The notes under the pieces: model-generated
The model's input: only the letters and a program-made list of their open reading frames with translations
Databases searched by the model: none
Told to the model about the DNA's origin: nothing
DNA from: Actinomortierella ambigua
Lineage: Eukaryota; Mortierellomycota; Mortierellomycetes; Mortierellales; Mortierellaceae
Direction of reading: 5' to 3'
DNA length: 30,645 nucleotides
Assembly: GCA_016098155.1 (NCBI GenBank)
Contig: JAAAJB010000440.1
Span: 1 to 30,645 of the forward strand
In this document: positions 11,457 to 20,652 of the stretch, piece by piece
Layout of the letters: the number at the start of each line of letters is the position of its first letter
Position numbering within the stretch: position 1 is the first letter of the stretch
Made by a program: the position numbers and the translations under genes

Positions 11457-11801
11457 ATGTATCCAAAGAAGAAGCGAGCTGAGAGCAGCAAACTCTCCAA
11501 GTGCTCCCTCTGTCTTTACTCTTCGCTCGGTGCATCTTCGTTCCATTTGATTCTCAATTCTTTCTTTGTGCCCATCCTCATCCTCATTCTTCCATTCTTC
11601 CATCCTCCTTTTCTTGTCTTCATCTGTTGCGCCCATTCCACGCCTCGGGGAGATCCTGTTGAACCGCATTTTTTGTTTTAAGGCTGGCGACTCGAGGCAC
11701 TGAAGTACACTGTTGTTGCACAATCACAATAATCGTTGAGGACCCTCTTCCCCACTCCTTATCCCCCCTCCCCCTCCCCCAAAGAGCACACTCACACAGC
11801 A

Positions 11802-14188
11802 ATGCTCTGCCCGTCCACGACCCACTCCACCACGCGGTCCTCGTCACCATGGACACGTCTCCTCTTCTCCTCCCTTCTTCTCTCCTCCCCACTCTTTACC
11901 TCCTTCTCCCATGCCCAGTCGAGTAGCCCGCCACAGCCCAACCGGCGCATGGGCTACACCCTCTTCAAGGACCACCTCTACCTCGTTGGAGGCTTTTTTG
12001 GAGACACACCACTCAATCAATTCTACAGTCTGGATCTTTCGACCTCGTGGGCGGACGGCAAGGCCCCCTGGACAAAGCTCCGCGACGGCCCAGCCCTGTC
12101 TCACTTGGCGGTGGCGCCGATCTCGTCCCAAAACTTTGGCGGCGCTGAGGGCTCGCTGTTGGTCATCGGCGGTGCAGAGGCCAAGGCCGACTCGTTCTTC
12201 TCGCTGTACAACATTGCCTCGGATAGCTGGAGCACGGTATCAGTCACAGCACCGTACCCGTCACTGGAGGGCCATGCAGCCGCAGTGGAGCCCTCGACAG
12301 GCAAAGTACATATCTTTGGCGGCTATGGAACAACAAAAAACGGCAATGAAACGCTGGTCGCTTCATTGAATCGACTGACCGTCTACGACCATGTCAACAA
12401 GGCCATCAGCTCCAAGAATCCCGCTGCCAATGACCAAGCATTGGCCGAGCCCGGCGCTGTCTGGCTGGAAAGTCGTAAGAGCTTTGTTCTCTTCGGAGGC
12501 TCACGCGATGTCATCCCTCCTAAACGCCAGGGTCTTGGCGGTGGACAGCTGGATGAATATGATCCCAGCAGCCAACAGTGGAAGACCTTTGTAAGTAAAA
12601 TGGACAAAGGGAAATGAAATGCGTCTGCAAAGCAAGAGCAACAACAATGGTGGTGGGAGGGCGCTCATTCTTGGAAAACAATCGATTATTCGAAAGGGGG
12701 AATGGACACTAAATAGTCTTCCTATTTTGCTTTGTTTCTTCTCAATACTAGGCCACAACCGGCGATATCCCGCCCGATCGTGCTGACCATTGCATGGCTG
12801 CTAGTAATGTGAAGATGGCTAAAAAAAGTAGAGCCCAGCATGGTTTGTCGCATGTCAGAGCAATATCTGACCCTATTCTTCTCCCCTGTTTTGTTATTTC
12901 TGTTCCAAAATAGATGACGATGGCACCAAAGTTGTGGTGTTTGGTGGCAGTGATATGGATACCTTCATGTCCGATATTTATACTCTCGATGTTGCTTCGG
13001 CTAAATGGACCAAAGGCCCTAACGCACCCAAGAGTCGCATCCGCATGGCCTGTGCCATCTACAAAAACCAGTTGGTTGTCGTTGGAGGTACGCCGAGATT
13101 GATCTCTTCCCCCTAATTTCTGATCTCCTCTCTCTCCGGATATGCACATCTCCTTTTTGGTTGCATTGTTTTCTAAAACCATTTGTCCATGCGGCAACTT
13201 TCTCTTACTGCCAGGCTCGGAAGAAAGGCGACGAGAGTCGATGCACGATTCGACGCCGGCCATTTTCAACCTCAACAGCAATCACTGGACTCATCAGTAC
13301 AATGTGGATGGAAGCGACAACGAGTCTGGTGGATCGTCGTCGACTGGTGCCATTATCGGCGGTGCAGTAGCAGTCGTCGCCGTTGGAGCTGTTGCTGCCT
13401 TCTTTGTCATCCGCAAGCGTCGTGCCCGTCGCCACGAGGTATCTGGATTTTCAACCGTAGGAAACACAAGTTCAGGCACAGGCTCACCGATAGCAGGAGG
13501 AGCAGGAGCAGGCGCTGCAGGGTCGTTCAATGAGCTCAAGCACGAGTCTTCCTCGTCGTCTGGTACCGGCTATGGCCAGGACATTCAGCTCGGAAAGCTG
13601 AATAACAACGGCAACTACGACGACGACGGCAACCCCTTTGCCGATCAGTACAACCCTCACTATGCTACCACAAACTACGGCTACGGTAGCCCACAACTGA
13701 GCGCCTACAATGGTGGTGCCACCTCACCCTATGCGACCTCGCCTGCAATGGTCGCTGTGTCCTCCCCAGGGATGCAACAGGCCGAATACCTTCACAACTT
13801 GCGACAAGACGAGCCGGTCAGCACCACCGTCACCATTGGGAGCAGCAACAGTAGTGGGCATGGCGGTCATTACGGCTCGACACCACTTCTCCCTCCTCAG
13901 CCAGCATCAGCGCATCTCAGCAACTATAGTCACGACTCACCAGCAGAATATCACCAGGCGGTCTTTGCAGCCAACCCGTACGGGGGTGGTCGTGGCAATG
14001 CCACCTACGGACAGGCCGGATATGGATACGCCTCCCCTTCATCCTCTTATGCAACACCTTCAAGCAGTGCAAGGCCCACCCCGTCGGCCCATTCCAATAG
14101 CCCACAGGATTATACCAACTATGTGCCGCCTAACGGCATGCCAAGCCCTGGCGACCCTAACTCGGGTTTTATCCCGCCCCCTCTGTAG
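11802..14188 (+). CDS. Kelch-repeat type I membrane protein 3
   Basis: Exons 11802-12590, 12752-12803, 12914-13087 and 13215-14188 give 662 residues. The start was chosen so that a signal peptide (Leu/Ser-rich core, cleavage after SHA near residue 38) is N-terminal; an in-frame ATG at 11736 exists. Kelch blades include HLYLVGGFFG, SLLVIGGAEA, KVHIFGGYG, SFVLFGGSRD and KVVVFGGSDM. A membrane helix GAIIGGAVAVVAVGAVAAFF (about 383-404) is followed by RKRRARRHE and a Ser/Gly/Tyr/Asn-rich tail that ends in IPPPL and retains NSPQDY. The first two introns match the other Kelch genes in position and phase, including the tiny exon with DHCMAA. The third intron differs: it sits in the GG of VVVGGS (phase 1), and the DI-Y site used by genes 1 and 2 has no intron. 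Role unknown; a surface sensor is inferred. Confidence 0.85.
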
Positions 14189-14434
14189 ATTTGAACCCTC
14201 TTTACCCTCGCTTCATTTTCCATTCTCCACATCAATCATCATGCTCTCACGTCTCCTCTTCCTTCGCTCTATCTCTCGACCCTCTCATCTTATGTCTCTT
14301 GTCATTTTTTGCTTCACAATACATGCTGCACAACCGAAAAAAAAAGAAAATAGAAAAAAGAAAAGAAAAAAAATCTACATCCTCTGTCGCAGATTGAACC
14401 CTCTCTAGTGGTATCTTTATATATTTCCACTATC
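14189..14434. other. Short convergent intergenic region
   Basis: This gap of about 245 bp separates the stop codons of two convergent genes. It has a C/T-rich first half and an A-rich stretch at about 14336-14372, consistent with 3' ends on both strands. No separate gene is seen. Confidence 0.6.
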
Positions 14435-16798
14435 TCACTTTGGATGTACAGTTGCGCCGTTCCCCGGCATGTTTGTCGCTACCATCGTCGTTTTCAGCTT
14501 CCTCGTCGCCGTCGTCACCGACGGTAGATACTGCTGGTACGCGAAATCCATCAGCGTGGTGGCGATCGCCGTCCACGGCACGTTCACAAACGTCATGCAG
14601 CACTTTAAGCTCTTGGGATCGCGGACCAAGGCCTCAATCTCCTGTCTTGACCCGGTTCCATGGGCCGAGATCCCGCTCCGGATGCTACCGCTCTGCGTAT
14701 CCGTGTCCTCATCCTCGTACTCGTCCATGGCGCCCCTTGGGCCTTGCGGGAAGGAATGGAGCCGGGGCCGGGACCCGGGTCCGTTCGAGGGAGAAGGCGA
14801 TTGGTACGGAGAAGAGGACGCCGAGGCCGACGATGACGATGCTGTATCCAGACTGTGCGGTGGTAGTGGTGCGGGTGGCGGGGAAGGCGGTGGTGAAGGT
14901 GACCGGTAGTGGTTCTGGTTGCTTCCTGTGGCATGGGCCAACGTCGCCAACGACAGCTTCCGCAAAGAGTTGAAGAACGAACCCGTGGAAAACGAGCGTG
15001 TCGGTGAGAGCTTGGAGGGAGGAGCCTTGATCGTCGACACGTCGCCATTGCCAGAGGAGGGAGGTGTAGGTTGACTAGGAGAAGCAAAGAACGAACTCGA
15101 AGGCGCCACTGGTGGGTACTGCCTATGGCTATGCTGTCGGACCGTCGTTGCCTGTGGAGTTGGCTGCTGGTAGTGGTGGCCGTTGGACCATCGATGTCGC
15201 CCTTGGCTGTCGAGACTCGTACGTGGTAGAGACTGGTGATCCGACGGATATGGGTGAACCTTCTTCTCATCGCCATGTGCCTTTTGTTGGTGTTGTTGCT
15301 GCTGTTGCCCTGCGCGCATAAAGAGAGCCGAGTTAGAAAGTGGGGGTGAAGACGAGAGTGAAGCCGCAGATGATTGGTGGTATCGGCTCAGATGGGTCTC
15401 TGACGCCGAGGTCAGACCACCCGGTCCTCCTCCTGTCGCTGCGGCTGACAAGTCATCCAATCGATCCGAGGCTGTGATCGCGACCTGAGCATGACCTCGA
15501 CCACCCGGTCCCCGCATCATGACAAACTCCTGTGGGACTTTTCGAGGTCCGAGTTTGAATCGCTTGGCGACCTTGGCCGATGCTTTTTGCTGATAGATGC
15601 CAACCAGACTCTGGAAACTGGCGGCGCCTTGGAATAATGTGATCTTGCCATGTACACCACCTGCTCCTGGTCCGCCACTACCAATACCGCCACTGATGTC
15701 CTGTCCAAAGCCACGTGTCGACCCTGTCGGGAAGGGCTTACCCGCCTGTGGCCCATCATGATGGTCGTTATACGGGGATCGACCGGATCGCGCTATTGAC
15801 CCAATGCTGCCGTTGGTCTGGTTGAGTGCAGGTGTGTCGCTGGGTAAAGAGACCCCCAGCTCAACACATAGATATTCCTGGCCATGGACCATCAGGTGTT
15901 CAAACATGTCCTCAAAGTCGTCGATGACATAGTAGATGATTGGCCATGAGCACTCGACTGACTCCTCCTTGACATCCATCCTGGACTTTGTTGGTGAAGC
16001 ATACACGCGCTTTGAGACATGTTTGCGAGTACATGTCATACTTGTTCTTGTGACGCCAGTCAGAGGGTGTGTCTCTGCCACACGAGTACACACTGCAACC
16101 GTGAGTTTGCAGTGAAGCTGATCGGATTTTTTTTAAGAGTGACATAGAAATCGTTAGCAGGACTAACATTCCTTTCATGCAAGCAGCCAACAAGATGAGA
16201 GGCAAAGATGGAGAGAGAGATATAGACAGCCAACGACATGTAGAATGGTTACCTGAACAATCACGTTCAGGAAAAAAGTGTCTTTCCAGAGAACGACCTG
16301 CTCCTGCTCGGGTGTAAGAATCCGCTTATGTCCCTGCACTTTGCGCTTGACAAAGACTGGATCTGCTCCTTTGCCGCCATTTTCGACCTCACCTCGCTGG
16401 ACGAAGAACAACAGATCGTCATGCCAGTCATCCAGATGGTCGGATACGAAAAACTCGTTGAACAGAAGTTTCCACCTATGAGGGCAAACAAAAGTTTTAG
16501 AGATTCAGTCCACCACGGGTGGATGCCATGAATGATATAATAGGGGGGGTGTATCAACTAAACCAGATCACCTGGTTCGTTGTCCCACCGCCTCTTATTT
16601 TTTTACACTCTCTTTCCTTTCCCTGGGTATTCACCTTGGGTCGTTCCAATCTGGATCTTGCTCTGTGGCAACTGGCTGAAGATTTTTGTACTTGTCCACA
16701 GTGGCAGGGTTGAGGTTTGGACTTGGCTCGGTACGATGAATAGGGCCTCTTAGACCTTCTTTGACTAGCCGTCTGAGGATCCTTGGAAGATCGGACAT
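14435..16798 (-). CDS. KIAA0930-like (DUF2045) protein
   Basis: Minus-strand exons 16798-16635, 16475-16253 and 16117-14435 give 689 residues, joined in phases 2 and 0. I recognise the family from ordered blocks shared with the animal KIAA0930/C22orf9 protein: WKLLFNEFF and DDLLFFVQR (residues about 55-85), LNVIVQ then AVCTR (exon junction near 129), VYASPTKSRMD, YYVIDDFEDMFEHL and EYLCVELG (about 166-217), ITLFQGAASFQSLVGIYQQ, EFVMMRGPGGRGHAQVAI (about 288-344), and a C-terminal block SLKCCMTFVNVPWTAIA (about 632-648). Between the last two blocks lies a long Ser/Pro/Gln-rich insert, as in the animal protein but longer; another Gly-rich insert of about 65 residues follows the CVELG block. The family has no established biochemical activity that I know of. 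Start at 16798 is the first ATG giving a soluble N-terminus; an in-frame ATG at 16903 would add a hydrophobic segment and is less likely. Confidence 0.8.
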
Positions 16799-18017
16799 TA
16801 TGAGGACGTTGAGATAAAAATTGTAAAGACAGAGAAGGGGTAAAAGAGAGACGAATGACAGAGAAAGGAAAAGAGCGATGAATGAGGTGGACAAGAACTT
16901 CAAGTCCTATGAAATGAAGGGGGTGGACATGGAGGGTCCAGCAAGATGCACGAGGGATTTACTGCCAGCTTGTGGTGGCAAGTGGGCTAGCTGGGTCAGT
17001 TGGAAGGGTAGCCCCAATGACGTCGGGGTGAATGAAGAAGGAGAGGGAGGATGCAATGCCCTCATAGAAGGGGAAACAAAAGTGCAACCCCCGTCTCCAA
17101 GGGGAAGTAGAGTTGTGTGGCACATGATCCAACAGTCAAACATCAAGCCATGGTCAGTCAGTGTTCAGTGTACAGCGCAACAGTGGAGTGTCATGAGTTG
17201 GTGTGAAACGCATGGCTACCATACTGGCCCCACTGCTGCGTGTTGATACACAATATTCTTGTTGGCGCTCCCCCTTGTTAACCACTTTCATACTTTAGTT
17301 GCTCCCTTGCAGAGCCGCGTGAGGCATCCGCTCCAAAACCAAGTGAGGCTGGTACGACATTGGTCGAGAACACGCATGTTCACTTACAAAGTCCATTTTG
17401 ATTCCATGAAACATCAAGACCATATTCATTCTCTACACCAAACTCCAGTACTCCCAAAGAGTCATATCAAAATCGATAAATTGCACTGCCCATGGTTCTT
17501 TGCCCTTGGTTCTTTGCCCTTCGCATTTTAGCACTGCAACACTTGGGCTTTGCGCCAACCTTAAGACCAGCCCCGCTTGACTATTAAGTGGTGGAGGCGA
17601 AGCAAGATGGTCTCACGATGGATCCACGAAACTCGAACTCTCCCGACGACCATTGTAGCAGGCTGCTGACAATCTCGATATCTACTTCATCGAGAACACC
17701 GGAACAAGCAATAAGCAATGAGATCTAATGGACACCGTTGGATACCTATATAGCTGCAATATTAGATCCCACAAGCCGCTGGTGCCCACCCATCCCCTAC
17801 CTGTCACCGTATTGGGACAGGAACTGTTATTCGCAATAAAATTTGACGGGAGGGATATGCGTGACATATGCTCATCCCAGCCACCTACCCGCTTGGTACG
17901 GGCAATAAATTGTTGCACTGCACTTTTCCTTTTCTCTTTTCCACCGTTTTTCCCGCACCCTGCCACCACACAAACACCCCAAAGCGTCATCAAATTCTGC
18001 ACTTGTTCTCACGCTCC
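16799..18017. other. Divergent intergenic region before the BTB array
   Basis: It separates the minus-strand DUF2045 gene from the plus-strand BTB gene A and so should contain both promoters. Small ORFs at 16878-17246 and 17259-17531 have no recognised features. The last 120 bp are pyrimidine-rich and contain elements shared with gene B. Confidence 0.5.
17901..18017 (+). promoter_or_regulatory. A/B-type upstream region of BTB gene A
   Basis: The elements GGCAATAAA (17901), CCAAAGCGTCA (about 17979) and TCTCACGCTCC directly before the ATG are found in the same order upstream of gene B. They are absent from genes C-E, which share a different set. Their role as promoter or leader elements is inferred from conservation between paralogs in otherwise diverged sequence. 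Confidence 0.5.
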
Positions 18018-19920
18018 ATGAATATTTCACAACACGACCTGCTCCAAATCGACCTGGGACTTCTGGTGAACAAGGAGGCCCAACACGACGTCAAATTTCT
18101 CCTGGGTAATATCTCATTTCTGCTAGAACGAGTACATTTTGAGGGCACCATTACCCCGAGCTTACAAAGGAACTCGCTATCGTTACTCCATTCTTGCGTT
18201 TTTTTTTTTTTTTTTTTTTTTGCAGGAAAAGATGAAGTTGTCCGCTATGGCCACTCCTTGATTTTGTCTGCTCGATGTCCATACTTTGCTATCGCCTGTC
18301 AAGGGCCTTGGAAGGAGGTATCTGAGGGGATCTTTCGCAAGCCGAACATAGAACCCGAGGTGTTTGACATTATTCTTCAATACCTGTACACCGGAAAATT
18401 GGAGGCGTCTTCGACAATCATCCCTCCACTCATCGAAGCTGCTCTCGAGCTGCAGCTGAGCCACATGGTAAAAGCCTGTGAAGAATTTGCTTGCCAGATC
18501 ATCACAGAAGAGAACGTTTATGAGATCATGGCTTTATCGTCCCAATACGACCTGCTAAAGCTGTGGTCAAAAGCGCTCGACTTCTTTGATGAGCATGTAC
18601 AGAGTTTGGTGGAGGATGATGGGCTATATGTACTGGAGTCTGATATCCTGTCCAAGGTTCTTTCTCGAGACTCAGTTCGCCTTGAAGAACTCACGGTGTG
18701 GGAGGCGATTGTCCGATACTCTTGGCATACGAATGGAATGGGCTACCGAAATTGTCCACTCCTCCAGTTTCCCCAGTGGCCTGGTCGTTTGATTGTCAAG
18801 GTTTCAATAGACGACGAGGTCGACCACCAAGAATTGCCTGTCAAGAATAGCGGATCCGGTGACTGGAGTGACGAGCCATGCTTTGTCGACATGAACACTT
18901 GTAATACGAAGTTTGGGACTATCCAGGAACAGGATGCTGTGGTTAACCTCAGTCAGGTCCAATTTTCGTGCCTACGTGCCACAATCCAGCCGCTTCTACG
19001 AGCTGTCCGCTTTGCAAGCCTCGGTGCTATCAATTTTGCTCGATGCATAGAAGGCACAGGCTTTCTCCCTGTCAGCCTGTGCCTCAGCGTATACAGGTAT
19101 TATTCATTGCCTGCTGGTTCACCACATGATTTCGCCTCGCCTCGTTTCCAAGGCTCGGCCTTCCTGCCAAGAGGCAAGTGGTCGACGTTAGCATCGTGGG
19201 TGAGGAATACAAACCCGCAAGGTACCAAGTCATCAAGGTAAAAGAGCCATAACAACAAAAGCACGGTCGGCTTGATCACGACTAAACGCGATGAACTAAT
19301 GGTAGCGTGGTTATGCACATGCCTTTTTGTTGTTGTTGGGGGAATCTTTTACATTGCACTGTTAGTCCAAAGTTCGTGAGACTCTACAAGGCCTCCGTAC
19401 ATGGCTTCGAGGCTGAGACGTTTCATAGATTATGTGACCAAAAAGGCTCAACACTCACCATTGTGCAGGCCTGCGACGGTGTAGTGGTTGGCGGCTACAA
19501 CGGATCAGACTGGGCCTCTGACAGTTCGTGGAGTTCTGCGAACAAGAACTTCTTGTTCCATTTCAATCCTGAATCCCGAAAGGTTACCTACAGCAGCCTG
19601 CCAAGCGACAAACGGGAATATGCTTGCTTGAACAGCCCATACTATGGTCCAATTTTCGGACTTGGGCGCGACTTGCAGATCAGCAAGGTAAGAAAGCAAG
19701 CGCAAAAAACCTATAAAACAGTGTGCGCGATTGTTAAAATCACAAGTCTCATCCTCTCTTTCTCTCTGCCGAATCTTCTCTCTCACATCTCAAGGATGGA
19801 AAAACAGTTTCCACAAATAGTCGTTCCTACAACACCGATGCCTTATGGCCTCAAGGTTCACGCCGAGTTAGCGACTATGAGGTTTTCACCGTTACGTACG
19901 AAAAGTTGGAGGATGTTTGA
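18018..19920 (+). CDS. BTB-BACK-TLDc protein A
   Basis: Exons 18018-18105, 18226-19237, 19366-19687 and 19795-19920 give 515 residues. A BTB/POZ domain (about 20-125) reads DVKFLLG, then across intron 1 KDEVVRYGHSLILSARCPYF, FRKPNIEPEVFDIILQYLYTG. A BACK-like helical region follows (EEFACQIITEENVYEIM to ELTVWEAIVRY). The C-terminal TLDc domain (about 370-510) contains LYKASVHGFEAETFHRLCD, TLTIV, VVVGGYNGSDW, NFLFHFN and SDYEVF. BTB domains usually dimerise and can dock to Cullin-3; TLDc domains are linked to oxidative-stress protection and V-ATPase binding. The role here is inference. It is the most diverged copy and the only one with a standard GT donor in intron 2 (AG|GTAAAA). A 23-base T run precedes the intron 1 acceptor; that intron is 120 nt and lacks an in-frame stop. 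Confidence 0.85.
18199..18221 (+). repeat. T23 homopolymer at the 3' end of intron 1, gene A
   Basis: Twenty-three consecutive T residues form the polypyrimidine tract just before the TGCAG acceptor. The length may be uncertain because of sequencing error; the coding sequence is unaffected if the intron is spliced. Confidence 0.85.
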
Positions 19921-20084
19921 GCAGAACCCCAGATAATTATGGCATTTTAATGAATAGAGTATCCTCTACTCGCGTATTTCTTTACTTTATATGCACTCTC
20001 TTTGCGTTCTGAATGAGTGAATCCTACCCCCCCCCCTTACTCTTCACTCATTTTGTCAACCATCCCGGAAAGATCGATAGTCAC

Positions 20085-20462
20085 TTAATGGTACAGCATA
20101 TAGAAGTGTGACCTGCATTGACATTCGGCCATGCTATCCAAGCCGGGCCATCCAAATCTCTTATTTTCTTCAGTAGTGCTATCACTGCCCTTGAGGATCT
20201 CGAAGGCACCGGCCGCATGGAAATTCTGCCCAGCCATTAGCCAGTCACCTCGGAAGCCTTCCTCTAGCCAGGTCTTTCCGGTGACGAGTTCTGGGAACAA
20301 TTTCGCCAGCATCCAAAGAACGCCATTATGAGATTTGAGCAAATCTTCCAAAGTAGTGTCATCCATCTCACTCTCCCGCGCCCAGCGCACACAAGACGAC
20401 TTTGGGATATCCACAAGCATCTCGCCTACCTCATAAGACTGATTGCCCTCTTCCCACACCAT
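20085..20462 (-). CDS. Hypothetical 125-residue ORF or gene remnant
   Basis: An uninterrupted minus-strand frame from 20462 to 20085 lies between BTB genes A and B. Its composition is that of a real soluble protein, with acidic, aromatic and aliphatic residues mixed (for example LEDLLKSHNGVLWMLAKLF, KTWLEEGFRGDWLMAGQNF), unlike the usual shadow frames here. I do not recognise the family. No upstream exon or good splice site was found, so it may be a fragment of a gene broken by the tandem duplication, or a small intact gene. No signal peptide or membrane segment is evident. Confidence 0.35.
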   Translation of the reverse strand: MVWEEGNQSYEVGEMLVDIPKSSCVRWARESEMDDTTLEDLLKSHNGVLWMLAKLFPELVTGKTWLEEGFRGDWLMAGQNFHAAGAFEILKGSDSTTEENKRFGWPGLDSMAECQCRSHFYMLYH

Positions 20463-20560
20463 ATCTTCACTAGCAAGACGCAGAGAAGGGCTGATTATTC
20501 TATTACGTCCGCCACTCCTACTGAGTCATTGCAGCATGCGCGATGACGTTTTCCAGGCAA

Positions 20561-20652
20561 GGCAATAAAAAGACGTTAACCAACACACCCCCTACTAATT
20601 CTTCTCCAGCCACATCACTTCCAAAGCGTTACAGCTTTTTCTCCCACGCTCC
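20561..20652 (+). promoter_or_regulatory. A/B-type upstream region of BTB gene B
   Basis: GGCAATAAA (20561), CCAAAGCGTTA (20621) and TTCTCCCACGCTCC next to the ATG repeat the order seen upstream of gene A. The final CTCCCAC also resembles the element of genes C-E, so this region may be intermediate. Confidence 0.5.

Larger units (their letters stand above)
9640..11801. other. Non-coding region upstream of Kelch gene 3
   Basis: No gene could be supported in 2.2 kb. Overlapping short ORFs on both strands have no recognisable motifs. G-runs occur at about 10003, 10091 and 10374, and purine-rich and TG repeats at 11130-11452. The final 60 bp before the next gene are C/T-rich, as for the other Kelch genes. 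Confidence 0.5.

Noticed and set aside
13710..14408. Plus-strand ORF of 232 codons over the 3' end of Kelch gene 3
   Set aside because: It is an out-of-frame reading of the low-complexity tail and runs through the stop and A-rich 3' region.
14605..15276. Second minus-strand ORF within the last exon of the DUF2045 gene
   Set aside because: It is an Arg/His-rich alternative frame of the Ser/Pro-rich insert; the main frame carries the family blocks.
16799..16903. Upstream in-frame start of the DUF2045 gene that would add a hydrophobic N-terminus
   Set aside because: The added 35 residues look like a signal peptide, which does not fit the family; the next ATG gives a normal soluble start.
17580..17660. 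tRNA-like B-box sequence (GAGTTCGAGTTTC on the minus strand)
   Set aside because: No matching A box, acceptor stem or cloverleaf could be drawn around it.
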